NCBI RefSeq assembly: GCF_003385895.1
Contig: NZ_QRDQ01000012.1
Coordinates: 248,001 to 312,000 of the forward strand
DNA length: 64,000 nt
Reading direction: 5' to 3'
DNA from: Flavobacterium cutihirudinis
GTDB taxonomy: Bacteria > Bacteroidota > Bacteroidia > Flavobacteriales > Flavobacteriaceae
The first letter of the stretch is position 1; each line of letters begins with the position of its first letter. A program made the position numbers and the translations under genes. The notes under the pieces were generated by a model, which was not told the origin of the DNA, made no database searches, and was given only the letters and a program-made list of their open reading frames with translations. Below, piece after piece: positions 34,919-43,407 of this stretch.

Positions 34919-35089
34919 TTTCCCGCAGATCTCGAAGATCATGCAGATTTTTTCTGTGACCTTAAATTTAATCTGCCAAATCTGCGAGAAAAAACATTCG
35001 ACGCAAAATAAGTCGGAGGCTTTCATTCTAAACAATTTTTACTACTTTTAAACGTTTTAAAAATAATACATTTCAAAATTCAGAATTAA
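34919..35089. other. Gap with a degenerate CGCAGAT inverted repeat
   Basis: CCCGCAGATCTCGAAGATC at 34922 faces AATCTGCCAAATCTGCGAGA ending near 34992; the same CGCAGATT words occur at 19888. A one-mismatch -7 box TACATTTC (35068-35075) precedes the TonB-like gene. Confidence 0.45.
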
Positions 35090-35995
35090 ATGAGTTCCCC
35101 TATTTCTTCGGACCAAAAGAAATCGTTACTATACACAACGGCTATATATGCAGTAATAATTGTATTGCTGTTCTTTATACGTTTTTGGCCTCCTTATAAC
35201 CCGGAAAACAATGTAGCACTTGCTGATGGCGGAGGCGGAGGTGGTGGTGTAACTATAAATTTTGGAGATAGTAATTTAGGTTCCGGCGCCAATTATAAAA
35301 GTGAAGTTTTGGATGTAAAAAACAATGTGAAACAAGCTCCTGCAAAAGCGGCTCCAGAAGAAGCAATCGTTACTCAGGAAAATACAACCGCTGATGAAAC
35401 AGATGTAGTTGTTCCAGCAAAAGAAAAACCCAAAAAACCTGTTCCTGTAACAAAACCGGAAACCAAACCTGTTCCTGAAAAACCGAAAGTTTCAAACTCT
35501 ACAAATGATGCTTTATCAAGTATTCTGAAAGGCTCAAATAAAGGCGGAGATGGCGATGATAAAGTAGCCGGAAATAAAGGAAAATCAAACGGAAGTTTGA
35601 ATTCTAAAGGTTATTATGGATCTGGAGGTTCTGGCGGAGGAACCGGAGGCGGTAACGGAACCGGAAATGGAATTGGCACAGGAAGCGGTTACGGAGCCGG
35701 AAGCGGCGGCGGTTCTGGCGGTGGATCAGGATATTCTTTAAATGGCCGAAAAGCGTTGTCTAAACCAGCTCCTAAATATACTTGCAATGAAGAAGGAACT
35801 GTTGTGGTCGAAGTTACAGTAGATCAAACTGGAAAAACAATAAGTGCAACAGCCGGTATAAAAGGAACTACAAATAAGGCAAGTTGTTTACTTGACCAAG
35901 CGAGAATTGCTGCTATGAATACTAAATGGTCTGCTGATGAAAATGCGACACCTAAACAAGTTGGTAAGATTATTTATAATTTTAGTTTGAATTAA
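35090..35995 (+). CDS. TonB-like energy transducer with glycine-rich linker
   Basis: 301 residues. One N-terminal membrane helix (about 13-31), a periplasmic linker with seven Gly in a row, a Pro/Lys-rich stretch (about 115-150, KEKPKKPVPVTKPETKPVPEK split over repeats) and a Gly/Ser-rich stretch (about 190-235), then a C-terminal beta-alpha-beta TonB-like domain (GTVVVEVTVDQTGKTISATAGIKGT). Two cysteines lie in that domain (YTCNEEG and ASCLLDQ). It faces the exbB/exbD genes convergently, which supports a role in transferring proton-motive force to outer-membrane receptors. Confidence 0.85.
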   Translation: MSSPISSDQKKSLLYTTAIYAVIIVLLFFIRFWPPYNPENNVALADGGGGGGGVTINFGDSNLGSGANYKSEVLDVKNNVKQAPAKAAPEEAIVTQENTTADETDVVVPAKEKPKKPVPVTKPETKPVPEKPKVSNSTNDALSSILKGSNKGGDGDDKVAGNKGKSNGSLNSKGYYGSGGSGGGTGGGNGTGNGIGTGSGYGAGSGGGSGGGSGYSLNGRKALSKPAPKYTCNEEGTVVVEVTVDQTGKTISATAGIKGTTNKASCLLDQARIAAMNTKWSADENATPKQVGKIIYNFSLN

Positions 35996-36033
35996 AACAC
36001 GAATTTCAAGAATTCTCACGAATTTGACTATAT

Positions 36034-36069
36034 AAAAAAGGCTTTCTGAAATCTCAGAAAGCCTTTTTT
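36034..36069 (+). terminator. Terminator of the TonB-like gene
   Basis: AAAAAAGGCTTTCTGA and TCAGAAAGCCTTTTTT form a perfect 16-bp stem with a 4-nt loop. Confidence 0.85.
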
Positions 36070-36077
36070 CGTTTAGT

Positions 36078-36183
36078 TTGTCATTTCGGCCGAAGGGAGA
36101 AATCACACAAGAAACTCCGCAAAGGGAATCGCCAATCTGTGTCGATCAACTAGTGTGATTTCTCCCTTCGGTCGAAATGACAA
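36078..36183. repeat. Palindromic element with about 31-bp terminal inverted repeats (copy 2)
   Basis: Arms 36078-36108 and 36153-36183 are reverse complements with one mismatch that would be G-U in RNA. The ends TTGTCATTTCG/CGAAATGACAA and the centre CCAATCTGTGTCGA match copy 1 at 19261. The inner stem differs (CACAC/GTGTG versus CTTCGC/GCGAAG) but stays paired. Confidence 0.85.
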
Positions 36184-36248
36184 GATTGCGTTAAATTATT
36201 CTAGTGAGATTGTTTTGTTCCTCGCAATGACTAAGATTACGTTGTTTT

Positions 36249-36369
36249 GCGTGAGGGATAGAAGCTGGCTACCGAAGTAGCGCTCCCGATAGCTATCGGG
36301 ACGACCGCAATAAAAAAATGGGCCTGTCAACGCTTTGCTGATTAGCCCATTTTTTTATTGTGGTCACGC
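36249..36369. repeat. Structured junction element, copy 2
   Basis: GCGTG (36249-36253) pairs with CACGC (36365-36369). Inside: hairpin GCTAC-CGAA-GTAGC (36268-36281), hairpin CCCGATAGCTATCGGG (36285-36300) and a 16-bp stem 36308-36323/36345-36360 whose sequence is unrelated to the stem of copy 1 except for the GGGC end. Confidence 0.7.
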
Positions 36370-36382
36370 CCTGCTGCTTATT

Positions 36383-36778
36383 TTACTTCGGACTTGTAGC
36401 AATAACAAACTTCAAGTTGTTCTTCACTCCTATTTGCAAAACATCGACTAAATCTTGCACTTGCAGGTTAAATGGAATTCGGACTACGACCGTTTGTTCT
36501 TTGTTTGTACCTATTTTAGACATTAAACTCGTTTCTAGATTTTCAAAATCTACTGGTTCTTTGTCAATGTAGAATTTTTTATCTTCGGTAACGGATAAAC
36601 TGATTAATTGTTTATTCGTTTTCTCGTTTGCTTTGGCTTTTGGCAACGTCATTTTAATCACATTAGGATTTGCCAGCGTTGAAATAATTAGGAAAAACAA
36701 CAACAGGAAAAACATAATATCACTTAATGATGAAGTGGCAACCTCAGCGTGAAATCTTCTTTTTCTTTTAATGGACAT
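36383..36778 (-). CDS. exbD: ExbD/TolR-family biopolymer transport protein
   Basis: 131 residues. A short basic cytoplasmic N-terminus, then one membrane helix with the functional Asp20 (SLSDIMFFLLLFFLI) and a periplasmic domain (VIKMTLPKAK ... VVVRIPFNLQVQDLVDVLQIG). It forms the proton channel with ExbB, whose gene ends 3 bp upstream. The partner TonB-like gene is convergent, 387 bp away. Confidence 0.9.
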   Translation of the reverse strand: MSIKRKRRFHAEVATSSLSDIMFFLLLFFLIISTLANPNVIKMTLPKAKANEKTNKQLISLSVTEDKKFYIDKEPVDFENLETSLMSKIGTNKEQTVVVRIPFNLQVQDLVDVLQIGVKNNLKFVIATSPK

Positions 36779-36781
36779 ACC

Positions 36782-37477
36782 TTATGCTCTTTGAATTATA
36801 TTGACAAATTCTAATATCTGTTTCTGAATTTTTAAGGCGAAATTATCAATTTTTCCGTTTAATAAGTGGTAAGCTGAATACGCAATAATCCCCACAATTA
36901 ATCCTGAACCTGAACTGATCATTTTTTCGTATAAACCTCCGGAAATGTTTCCGATACTAATATTTTCTGTAACCGAAATACTGTAGAAAATTTTAATTAC
37001 TCCAGAAATTGTTCCAATGAAACCAAGCGTTGGCGCAATACCGGCAATAAGACCAAGATGACCTAAATGCTTTTCCATTTCGCCAATTTCAATATCAGCA
37101 GCGCGGTCCATATTTGATTCGATTTCGGCAATTGGTCTTCCAATTACTAAAACGCCTTCTTTCAAAATATTTCCGGCAGCGGTATTACTTCTTTCAACAA
37201 TTGTTCTCGCCAATTCGATATTTCCTGCATTCAATTTATCTCCAACATCCTGCATCAAACGGCTGTCGATTTTTGATGCTTTGCTGATATACATGTAGCG
37301 TTCAAAAATAACGTATATAGTATAAAACAATAAAATAGCAATTGGAATAAGAAAGACACCACCTTTGAAGATAAAGTCTAAAACTGAGATTTCGTTATTT
37401 GGAGCAATTTTTTCGATAACTACGTTAGATGCTGCGTTTGCGATGGTATCTGTTTGTAATTGAATGAAGCTAAACAT
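36782..37477 (-). CDS. exbB: MotA/TolQ/ExbB proton channel family protein
   Basis: 231 residues with three membrane segments. LGLIAGIAPTLGFIGTISGVIKIFYSI and GLIVGIIAYSAYHLL are the conserved ExbB/TolQ helices; EIESNMDRAADIEIGEMEKHL is the cytoplasmic region. It is the first gene of the exbB-exbD pair. TolQ is an alternative, but the neighbouring TonB-like protein favours ExbB. A weak promoter (TATCTTTA, minus, 37531-37538) lies upstream. Confidence 0.9.
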   Translation of the reverse strand: MFSFIQLQTDTIANAASNVVIEKIAPNNEISVLDFIFKGGVFLIPIAILLFYTIYVIFERYMYISKASKIDSRLMQDVGDKLNAGNIELARTIVERSNTAAGNILKEGVLVIGRPIAEIESNMDRAADIEIGEMEKHLGHLGLIAGIAPTLGFIGTISGVIKIFYSISVTENISIGNISGGLYEKMISSGSGLIVGIIAYSAYHLLNGKIDNFALKIQKQILEFVNIIQRA

Positions 37478-37607
37478 ATTTTAATTCTGGTTTTTATGAT
37501 TAATTCTAAAAATTATTTTGAAATTTGCACTAAAGATAATTTTCGCTGTAATATTAAACTACAAAAATCGAAATTTATTTCAATCAACAACCATTTTATC
37601 CAAATAA

Positions 37608-38843
37608 ATGAACTATCAAGAGACCACAAATTGGATGTTTAATCAGCTTCCAATGTATCAGCTTCAGGGCGCTTCGGCTTATAAAGAAGACTTAACCAAT
37701 ATTAAATTGCTGGCTGGGCATCTTGATAATCCGCAAGATCATTTAAAATGCATTCATGTTGCGGGAACAAACGGAAAAGGTTCGACTTCGCATATGCTGG
37801 CTTCGGTTTTGCAGGAAGCTGGATATAAAGTTGGATTGTACACTTCGCCACATTTAAAAGATTTTAGAGAAAGAATCCGTATAAACGGCGAAGAAATTTC
37901 AGAAGATTTTGTAATCGAATTTATAGACAAACATAAAAGTTTTTTTGAAGCTAATGATATGAGTTTCTTCGAAATGTCTGTTGGTTTGGCTTTTGATTAT
38001 TTTGCAGCAGAAAAAGTTGACATTGCTATTATTGAAGTTGGTTTAGGCGGAAGATTAGACGCAACTAATATTATTACGCCTTTGGTTTCGGTAATTACAA
38101 ACATTGATTTAGATCATACTCAGTTTCTTGGAAATACGCCTGCTTTGATTGCAGGAGAAAAAGCCGGAATTATAAAACCAAATGTTCCTGTCATAATTGG
38201 AGAATATACGAATGAAACGCAGCCTGTATTTTTGGCTAAAGCCAAAGAAAACCAAGCACCGATTTATTTTGCTTCCGATTTAATTTCAGAAGTTTTCCCT
38301 TCCGATTTAATTGGCGATTATCAGTTTCATAATAAGAAAACCGTTCAACAGACGATTCAGATTTTAAATGAAACCACGGATTTTAAAGTTTCGGAAGAAA
38401 GTTTAAAATCAGGATTATTGAGCGTTGTAAAAAATACTGGTTTGCAAGGCAGATGGCAACAACTTGGCGAGAATCCGAAAATTATTTGTGACACGGCACA
38501 TAACAAACACGGTTTGTCTGTTGTTATGAATCAGCTTCAAAAGGAAACTTACGAAAATTTGCATATCGTTTTGGGTGTTGTAAACGATAAAGATCTCGAT
38601 TCGATTTTGCCACTCTTTCCTAAAAAAGCTAAATATTATTTCTGTCGCCCCGATTCTTCGAGGGGATTAAGCACTGAAATACTGCAAGATACTGCCAAGA
38701 AGTATGATTTAATAGGAGAAAAATACGATTCGGTTGAAAAAGCTTTTTTGGATGCAAAGAAAAACGCTACAAAAAATGATTTCATTTATGCCGGCGGAAG
38801 TACGTTTGTTGTCGCTGAACTCCCATTAAATAAAGAAAGTTAA
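37608..38843 (+). CDS. folC: Bifunctional folylpolyglutamate synthase / dihydrofolate synthase
   Basis: 411 residues. Mur-ligase-type P-loop HVAGTNGKGSTSHML, YTSPHLKDFRERIRING, IEVGLGGRLDATNI with the metal-binding residues, and TNIDLDHTQFLG. The C-terminal domain has CDTAHNKHGL (position of the DxAHN motif). It adds glutamate to dihydropteroate or folates. Divergent from exbB. Likely start at 37608 because the protein begins MNYQETTNWMFNQLPMYQ as in flavobacterial FolC. Confidence 0.95.
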   Translation: MNYQETTNWMFNQLPMYQLQGASAYKEDLTNIKLLAGHLDNPQDHLKCIHVAGTNGKGSTSHMLASVLQEAGYKVGLYTSPHLKDFRERIRINGEEISEDFVIEFIDKHKSFFEANDMSFFEMSVGLAFDYFAAEKVDIAIIEVGLGGRLDATNIITPLVSVITNIDLDHTQFLGNTPALIAGEKAGIIKPNVPVIIGEYTNETQPVFLAKAKENQAPIYFASDLISEVFPSDLIGDYQFHNKKTVQQTIQILNETTDFKVSEESLKSGLLSVVKNTGLQGRWQQLGENPKIICDTAHNKHGLSVVMNQLQKETYENLHIVLGVVNDKDLDSILPLFPKKAKYYFCRPDSSRGLSTEILQDTAKKYDLIGEKYDSVEKAFLDAKKNATKNDFIYAGGSTFVVAELPLNKES

Positions 38844-38949
38844 ATTTTGATCAAAAACACTCCTGAAAATTCACTATAATTTCGTAATTACTTGATTTTT
38901 AATGTTTTAAATTTGTTTAGTTTTTTTAATAACCAATACAAATTAAAAC

Positions 38950-39747
38950 ATGAAAACAAGAACTACACTTGTAGGGCTCGTCCTATGGATGGCTCTATGG
39001 TGCGTAGCCACGTACGCACAAGAGAAAGAAAAACCAGTCTTTATCACCATGACTACGCTACACCGAAGCCTAGATGCAAAAGCCAAAGATTGGAAAGCAA
39101 GCGAACAGGAATATTTTGACAAAATTACCAGCAAAAACGATCTTATTATTGGTTCAGAGCTTCTAACCCACTACTACACCGATGACAATACAGAAGTTGT
39201 TTTGGTAAATGTTTACAAAAATTGGGAAGACATCGAAAAAGCAAATGCTATCAGCGATGATTTGGCTAAAAAAGCCTGGCCGGATGAAAAAACCAGAAAA
39301 GCTTTTTTTGATAAGTACGAAAGTTTCTATACTCCGCTTCATTCTGATGAAATCTATCAAAGCGTTACCTCTGTTGGTGAAAAGCCATATAAAGACGAAA
39401 CCAAAAAGCCGATGATTATTTATATTCGAAAATCGCAGTTGAGTATGAAAGGAGATTCAAAAAAAGCAAAAGAATTCAATGATAAAATTACTTTTAAAGA
39501 TCCTTACATAAAGGCCTATTATCCGTTTCGGCACTCTTGGGGTTCCAACAGCACCGATTTTATGGAAGCCTTTTTCTACGATTCTCTAGCCGATCTTGAA
39601 AAATCAAGTGATAAAATAGACGAATTGATAAAATCTACCTGGCCAAATGAAAAAGATGCAGACGCTTTTTTTGATGAACTAGAAAAAACTTTCACCGGAA
39701 AACACGGCGATTACATCTACAGGAACGTTCCTTCACTTTCAAAATAA
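38950..39747 (+). CDS. Secreted protein with two repeated alpha/beta domains
   Basis: 265 residues. Signal peptide 1-23 (WCVATYAQ). The mature protein is two copies of one domain of about 110 residues: the first ends WPDEKTRKAFFDKYESF ... HSDEIYQSV, the second WPNEKDADAFFDELEKTF ... HGDYIYRNV. Each begins with a beta strand (PVFITMTTL; PMIIYIRKS). The strand-helix pattern recalls ferredoxin-like/dimeric alpha-beta barrel domains, fused in one chain. Function unknown. A TAAATTTG box lies at 38908-38915. Confidence 0.75.
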   Translation: MKTRTTLVGLVLWMALWCVATYAQEKEKPVFITMTTLHRSLDAKAKDWKASEQEYFDKITSKNDLIIGSELLTHYYTDDNTEVVLVNVYKNWEDIEKANAISDDLAKKAWPDEKTRKAFFDKYESFYTPLHSDEIYQSVTSVGEKPYKDETKKPMIIYIRKSQLSMKGDSKKAKEFNDKITFKDPYIKAYYPFRHSWGSNSTDFMEAFFYDSLADLEKSSDKIDELIKSTWPNEKDADAFFDELEKTFTGKHGDYIYRNVPSLSK

Positions 39748-39837
39748 AAAACAAGCAAAAAAATACGTTTATAACATTTTATACCTCAGCAAGATAGAAA
39801 ATACATAAAAAAAACTTTAATTTTTTTATGTATTTTC

Positions 39838-39868
39838 TTTGCAGAACTCGAAAACAAGCGTATATTTG
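39838..39868 (+). promoter_or_regulatory. tRNA-Val promoter
   Basis: TTTG (39838-39841), 19 bp, TATATTTG (39861-39868), a full consensus match, about 37 bp before the tRNA. Confidence 0.75.
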
Positions 39869-39905
39869 CACTCGCAATCACAAACGATAGCAACCTAGTA
39901 AAATA

Positions 39906-39980
39906 GGGCGATTAGCTCAGCTGGTTCAGAGCACCTCGTTTACACCGAGGGGGTCGGGGGTTCGAACCCCTCATCGCCCA
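39906..39980 (+). tRNA. tRNA-Val (anticodon TAC)
   Basis: The acceptor stem GGGCGAT/ATCGCCC, D arm GCTC-A-GCTGGTTCA-GAGC, anticodon stem CCTCG/CGAGG with loop TTTACAC (anticodon TAC) and T arm GGGGGTTCGAACCCC fold cleanly. CCA is not encoded. A terminator follows directly. Confidence 0.96.
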
Positions 39981-39983
39981 CAG

Positions 39984-40015
39984 AAAACTCCTTAAGAAAT
40001 TAAGGAGTTTTTTTT
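39984..40015 (+). terminator. Terminator after tRNA-Val
   Basis: AAAACTCCTTA and TAAGGAGTTTT around AGAAAT, then TTTT. Confidence 0.75.
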
Positions 40016-40058
40016 ACACTTTTCCTAGTGTCGATATTATAAATTGACACTCAGTTTT

Positions 40059-40139
40059 GGGGAGATACTCAAGCGGCCAACGAGGGCAGACTGTAAATCT
40101 GCTGTGTGAACTTCGCAGGTTCGAATCCTGCTCTCCCCA
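40059..40139 (+). tRNA. tRNA-Tyr (anticodon GTA)
   Basis: Class II tRNA. Acceptor GGGGAGA/TCTCCCC, anticodon stem GCAGA/TCTGC with loop CTGTAAA (anticodon GTA), a variable arm between TCTGC and GCAGG, and T arm GCAGGTTCGAATCCTGC. CCA is not encoded. No clear promoter of its own was seen; a hairpin AGTGTC/GACACT lies at 40027-40052 just upstream. Confidence 0.96.
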
Positions 40140-40140
40140 C

Positions 40141-40180
40141 AAAAAAAGTCCTAATGAAAATTAGGACTTTTTTTTTTGCT
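40141..40180 (+). terminator. Terminator after tRNA-Tyr
   Basis: AAAAAAGTCCTAAT and ATTAGGACTTTTTT form the stem around a 4-nt loop. Confidence 0.8.
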
Positions 40181-40376
40181 TTTATGACACCTAGATTTAA
40201 ACTAAGATATACTCAACATTTAATTTTGATTGATTATTTTCTGTCTTAAAAACGTATTTACTACAAAAAACATTTCGTTAATTTCTTCGTTCTCTTCGTA
40301 AACTTCCCATTCCGTTTTCTTCTATAAAAATAAACTTCACTAAAATCTATTCCGATTTTTTTAAAAAAACTCATAT

Positions 40377-40404
40377 GAAAAACTCCATTATTTCTAATGG
40401 AGCT
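40377..40404 (-). terminator. Terminator of serine hydrolase 1
   Basis: CTCCATTA and TAATGGAG around TTTC; the minus-strand transcript ends in T5. Almost the same stem recurs at 43352. Confidence 0.7.
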
Positions 40405-40409
40405 TCTCT

Positions 40410-41879
40410 TTATTTTTTATCTGTCATTGAAACTTCAGTACTAAAACTATCTCTTGTCAAGATTACGGAAGTTGCTTTTCCATCTTTGAACTCAAACTGT
40501 AGTAAGTTAGGATAGTCAATAATTTTAAATAAACCATTCTTCAAATACACCAACTCATTATCATTTTTCCCCTTAAAATGGTCCAACAACATTGATTCAA
40601 CATAAAGACGATTGTTTTTTTCTACTATTTTGGTTTCTACTCCTTGTCCGTATAAAAAATCGTCATAAGTTCCAATTAGTTGTTGTTTTAACGAAACTGG
40701 CATTTCCTGAGTGCTTTCCTTTACTGCTGTATTATCCCAATTCATCAATTTCAGAATCGTTTTTTGAGTGTGGCTCATTACAGGAAAACGATTAGGTTTT
40801 TCTCCATTTGCCAGAAATACGAAACCGTTTCCATCTGTCATGGTAGCGGCAACAGTGCCACCTACTCCGGTATTAGAACCGTTGCACAAAAACCAGTCGT
40901 AGTTATTGTAACCAAAAGACTTTTGCCATCCGTAACTCCAACCACCAACGGCATTTTTTAGAGCGCTTAATTCTGTCACTTTTTGAGCAACATTATGAGA
41001 AATCACTTTGTTGTTTTTATTGCGTAAAGCATTTTGCATTTCGATAGCCAGTTTAGCTAAATCACTTGGCGTAGACCACATTCCTGAAGGTGCAACTTGC
41101 GGTGTAATTGGCAAACCAGTTTTAATCACTTTTCCGTCTTTATCATGAACAAGAGCCACATTTGTCAGAAACCCTTTTTCATTTGGCTGAACCATTGAAG
41201 TGTTTTTCAAACCAAGAGGCGAAAAAACATACTCTTTTGCAAGCTCAGCCATAGATTTATTAAAAGTGTCTTCTAAAGCCATTTGGACAATTGTATAACC
41301 ACCACCACTGTATTCCCAACTAGTTCCTGGCGTAAACAAAAACTCTATTTCTTTATCATATCTTGGTATCTGCCCTAATAAACTTTGTTTTAACGTCGGA
41401 ATTGTTTCTCCTTCATAATGGTCTTCAAAACCTCCTTGAGATGTACCAGCGGTATGATTTAAAAATTGTCTCCATGTTGGACTATTACTTTCAGTAAACT
41501 TGCTTTTTGGTAAATGCCAACGTTTTAAGAATGGATCTATTGGATCATCTAAATTGACTAATCCTTTCTCTTCAAGTATAAAACACAAAAGCGCCGTAAT
41601 TGGTTTTGAAATTGAAGCTGTTGAAAAAGCAGTATTCTGATCTATTTTTTCTTTGGAATCTATTGATTTTACTCCAAATTGCTTTGAGTATACAATTTCA
41701 TAATTTTGAAAAACCACAACACTAAATCCGGCTAGTTTGTATTTTTCTAATTGTTTATCAATATTTAAACTGTCTGTTAGAAAACTGTAATTTGTCTTTT
41801 TTGTCAACACTTTATGGCTTGTCTGACAATTCGCTTGAGTTACTATAAGAAGTAATAGTACGTAAATAATATTTTTCAT
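40410..41879 (-). CDS. Secreted serine hydrolase 1, class C beta-lactamase fold
   Basis: 489 residues with a signal peptide (ANCQ). SxxK is ASISKPI with the nucleophile Ser; the YxN position reads YSGGG; HTAGTSQGG and PGTSWEYSGGG are typical of the serine beta-lactamase-like family. A C-terminal extension (about 385-489) is beta-rich. Such proteins are usually esterases or D-aminopeptidases and not resistance enzymes. The upstream region carries an elaborate promoter module shared with serine hydrolase 3, next to an AraC regulator gene on the same strand. Confidence 0.87.
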   Translation of the reverse strand: MKNIIYVLLLLIVTQANCQTSHKVLTKKTNYSFLTDSLNIDKQLEKYKLAGFSVVVFQNYEIVYSKQFGVKSIDSKEKIDQNTAFSTASISKPITALLCFILEEKGLVNLDDPIDPFLKRWHLPKSKFTESNSPTWRQFLNHTAGTSQGGFEDHYEGETIPTLKQSLLGQIPRYDKEIEFLFTPGTSWEYSGGGYTIVQMALEDTFNKSMAELAKEYVFSPLGLKNTSMVQPNEKGFLTNVALVHDKDGKVIKTGLPITPQVAPSGMWSTPSDLAKLAIEMQNALRNKNNKVISHNVAQKVTELSALKNAVGGWSYGWQKSFGYNNYDWFLCNGSNTGVGGTVAATMTDGNGFVFLANGEKPNRFPVMSHTQKTILKLMNWDNTAVKESTQEMPVSLKQQLIGTYDDFLYGQGVETKIVEKNNRLYVESMLLDHFKGKNDNELVYLKNGLFKIIDYPNLLQFEFKDGKATSVILTRDSFSTEVSMTDKK

Positions 41880-41880
41880 G

Positions 41881-42024
41881 GTATCGATTTTTTTCGGTTA
41901 AAAATTTATTTCGATACAAAGATGCGGAAGCAACTAGTCCTGTGCGACCGAATGAAAAGATTCGAACGCATTTGTCTGAAAAAATAAGTACGAGTCGTTT
42001 CAACAACAAGTACGAGTAATTACA
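41881..42024 (-). promoter_or_regulatory. Shared promoter module, copy A (serine hydrolase 1)
   Basis: Reading upstream from the gene (coordinates on plus): GATAC/GTATC half-sites around the start, TATCGAAAT at the expected transcription start, -7 CATCTTTG (41917-41924, minus), a 16-bp block TCCTGTGCGACCGAAT (41938-41953) in place of the -33 box, and direct repeats AAGTACGAGT at 41986-41995 and 42008-42017. All elements recur in the same order and spacing at 48237-48381. Confidence 0.75.
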
Positions 42025-42034
42025 AAAAATTGAA

Positions 42035-43174
42035 TTACAATTGTTTACGATAAGAAGTTGGCGTATTTCCTGTATGTTTTTTAAAAGCGCTATTAAAAGA
42101 AGATTTTGAATTAAATCCAACTTCATACAAGATTTCAAGAATTGTTACTTTACTTTTAGAATCATCTTTTAATATATTCATTGCATTTTCTATTCGGTAT
42201 GTATTAACGAAATCATAAAAATGCTGATCTAATTTATGATTGATTAAAAGAGATAAATCCCGAACAGGAATTTTAATTCCTTTAGAAACATCCTGAATCG
42301 TTAGCGAAGGATTAAGAAATGGTTTTTCTTCACTCATATATTGCTGTAGTTTCAATAACTCTTCACTATATACCTCATCATTTACGGCAGTTGATACATT
42401 GGTTTTTTCTTCAGAAACGATATCTTTTACCAGTTTTAATTTTGAATCGATATTTCGGAATAAATCAGGATTGTTTAATGCCTTAAACAAATACCAGCAA
42501 ATGATAAAGGGTTGTAATACTTGAATTCCAACTTTTATCCATTCGGAAATATCTGGATATTCTGAAAACTTAAAAATATTTTTCAGAATTGCAATGACAT
42601 ACACGATTGAGAGAAGGGTCGTAAACTGAAATAACCAATTATAGGAATTAATGTGAGTTCCGGCATTGTTTTCAACATACAGTTTTTTTGCTTTTTTTAA
42701 TAGCATAAAAATGGCCGCAAAATAAGCAATGATCTGAATATGTATTAAAATATGAATAAACTGCAATTCAATCCTACTTGTACGATTTACAATAAAATCC
42801 ATTTTTCCTGCAGCATCCACGGCATAAAAACGAGGAACTAAAACAGCATTTACTATTAAAAATGGAATTGCATGTAAAAGATATTTGGACTTAAATTTGA
42901 AATCAGAATAAGAAACTGATAATACATACAGGTAAAAAACCGGAATTTGAAAAAAAGCAAGTGTAGTTCTGAATATTCCAAGATTTGTGGGACGATCAGA
43001 CATTAATCCGAATAAAGGCTCAATGGAATCTACTGCATTTAAAAATAGAAAAATAGCAAAAAGTATGTTACTTGTTTTATCTTTTGTTTTTACTGTGAGC
43101 AGAAAAATTATAAGTAATAATGAAATGAACGAAGTAATTATGGTTGCAACAATTAATAAATTAATTTTATCCAT
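42035..43174 (-). CDS. AraC-family regulator with N-terminal membrane domain
   Basis: 379 residues. Residues 1-225 hold six or seven membrane helices (a 7TM-AraC layout); the C-terminal 110 residues are an AraC DNA-binding domain (SLTIQDVSKGIKIPVRDLSLLINHKL and VTILEILYEVGFNSKSSFNSAFKKHTGNTPTSYRKQL, split here for length). It would sense a signal in the membrane and bind DNA as a membrane-attached factor. It lies directly upstream of serine hydrolase 1, and the 155-bp gap carries direct repeats of a kind AraC proteins bind. Confidence 0.88.
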   Translation of the reverse strand: MDKINLLIVATIITSFISLLLIIFLLTVKTKDKTSNILFAIFLFLNAVDSIEPLFGLMSDRPTNLGIFRTTLAFFQIPVFYLYVLSVSYSDFKFKSKYLLHAIPFLIVNAVLVPRFYAVDAAGKMDFIVNRTSRIELQFIHILIHIQIIAYFAAIFMLLKKAKKLYVENNAGTHINSYNWLFQFTTLLSIVYVIAILKNIFKFSEYPDISEWIKVGIQVLQPFIICWYLFKALNNPDLFRNIDSKLKLVKDIVSEEKTNVSTAVNDEVYSEELLKLQQYMSEEKPFLNPSLTIQDVSKGIKIPVRDLSLLINHKLDQHFYDFVNTYRIENAMNILKDDSKSKVTILEILYEVGFNSKSSFNSAFKKHTGNTPTSYRKQL

Positions 43175-43351
43175 TTCTTTTTTCTTGTGGTATTTTTAGA
43201 ATTGATAGTTATTTAGAGGCGAATATAAGAAATATTTTTACTACAATTTAGTTCCTTTTTTGAAATTGAGATAGAAATGAGGACTCTATGTTTTTTTGAA
43301 AATCTTATTTAAATCCTAAAAAATAGCTCAGAAAAAGATTCGTAATAGCTA
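43175..43351. other. Gap upstream of the AraC gene
   Basis: AT-rich, no gene and no repeat seen. The AraC promoter could not be placed; no copy of the AGTACGAGT repeat is present here. Confidence 0.4.
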
Positions 43352-43388
43352 CAAAAAAACTCCATTATTTCTAATGGAGTTTTTTTTA
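43352..43388 (-). terminator. Terminator of the 43408 gene
   Basis: AAACTCCATTA and TAATGGAGTTT around TTTC with T tracts on both sides. Confidence 0.75.
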
Positions 43389-43407
43389 TTCTATAAAAAC
43401 AGATAAT

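Larger units (their letters stand above)
35996..36382. other. Gene-free gap with terminator and two repeat elements
   Basis: No gene. It contains the terminator 36034-36069, a palindromic element 36078-36183 and a structured junction element 36249-36369, the same two families that lie at 19261 and 20093. Confidence 0.75.
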
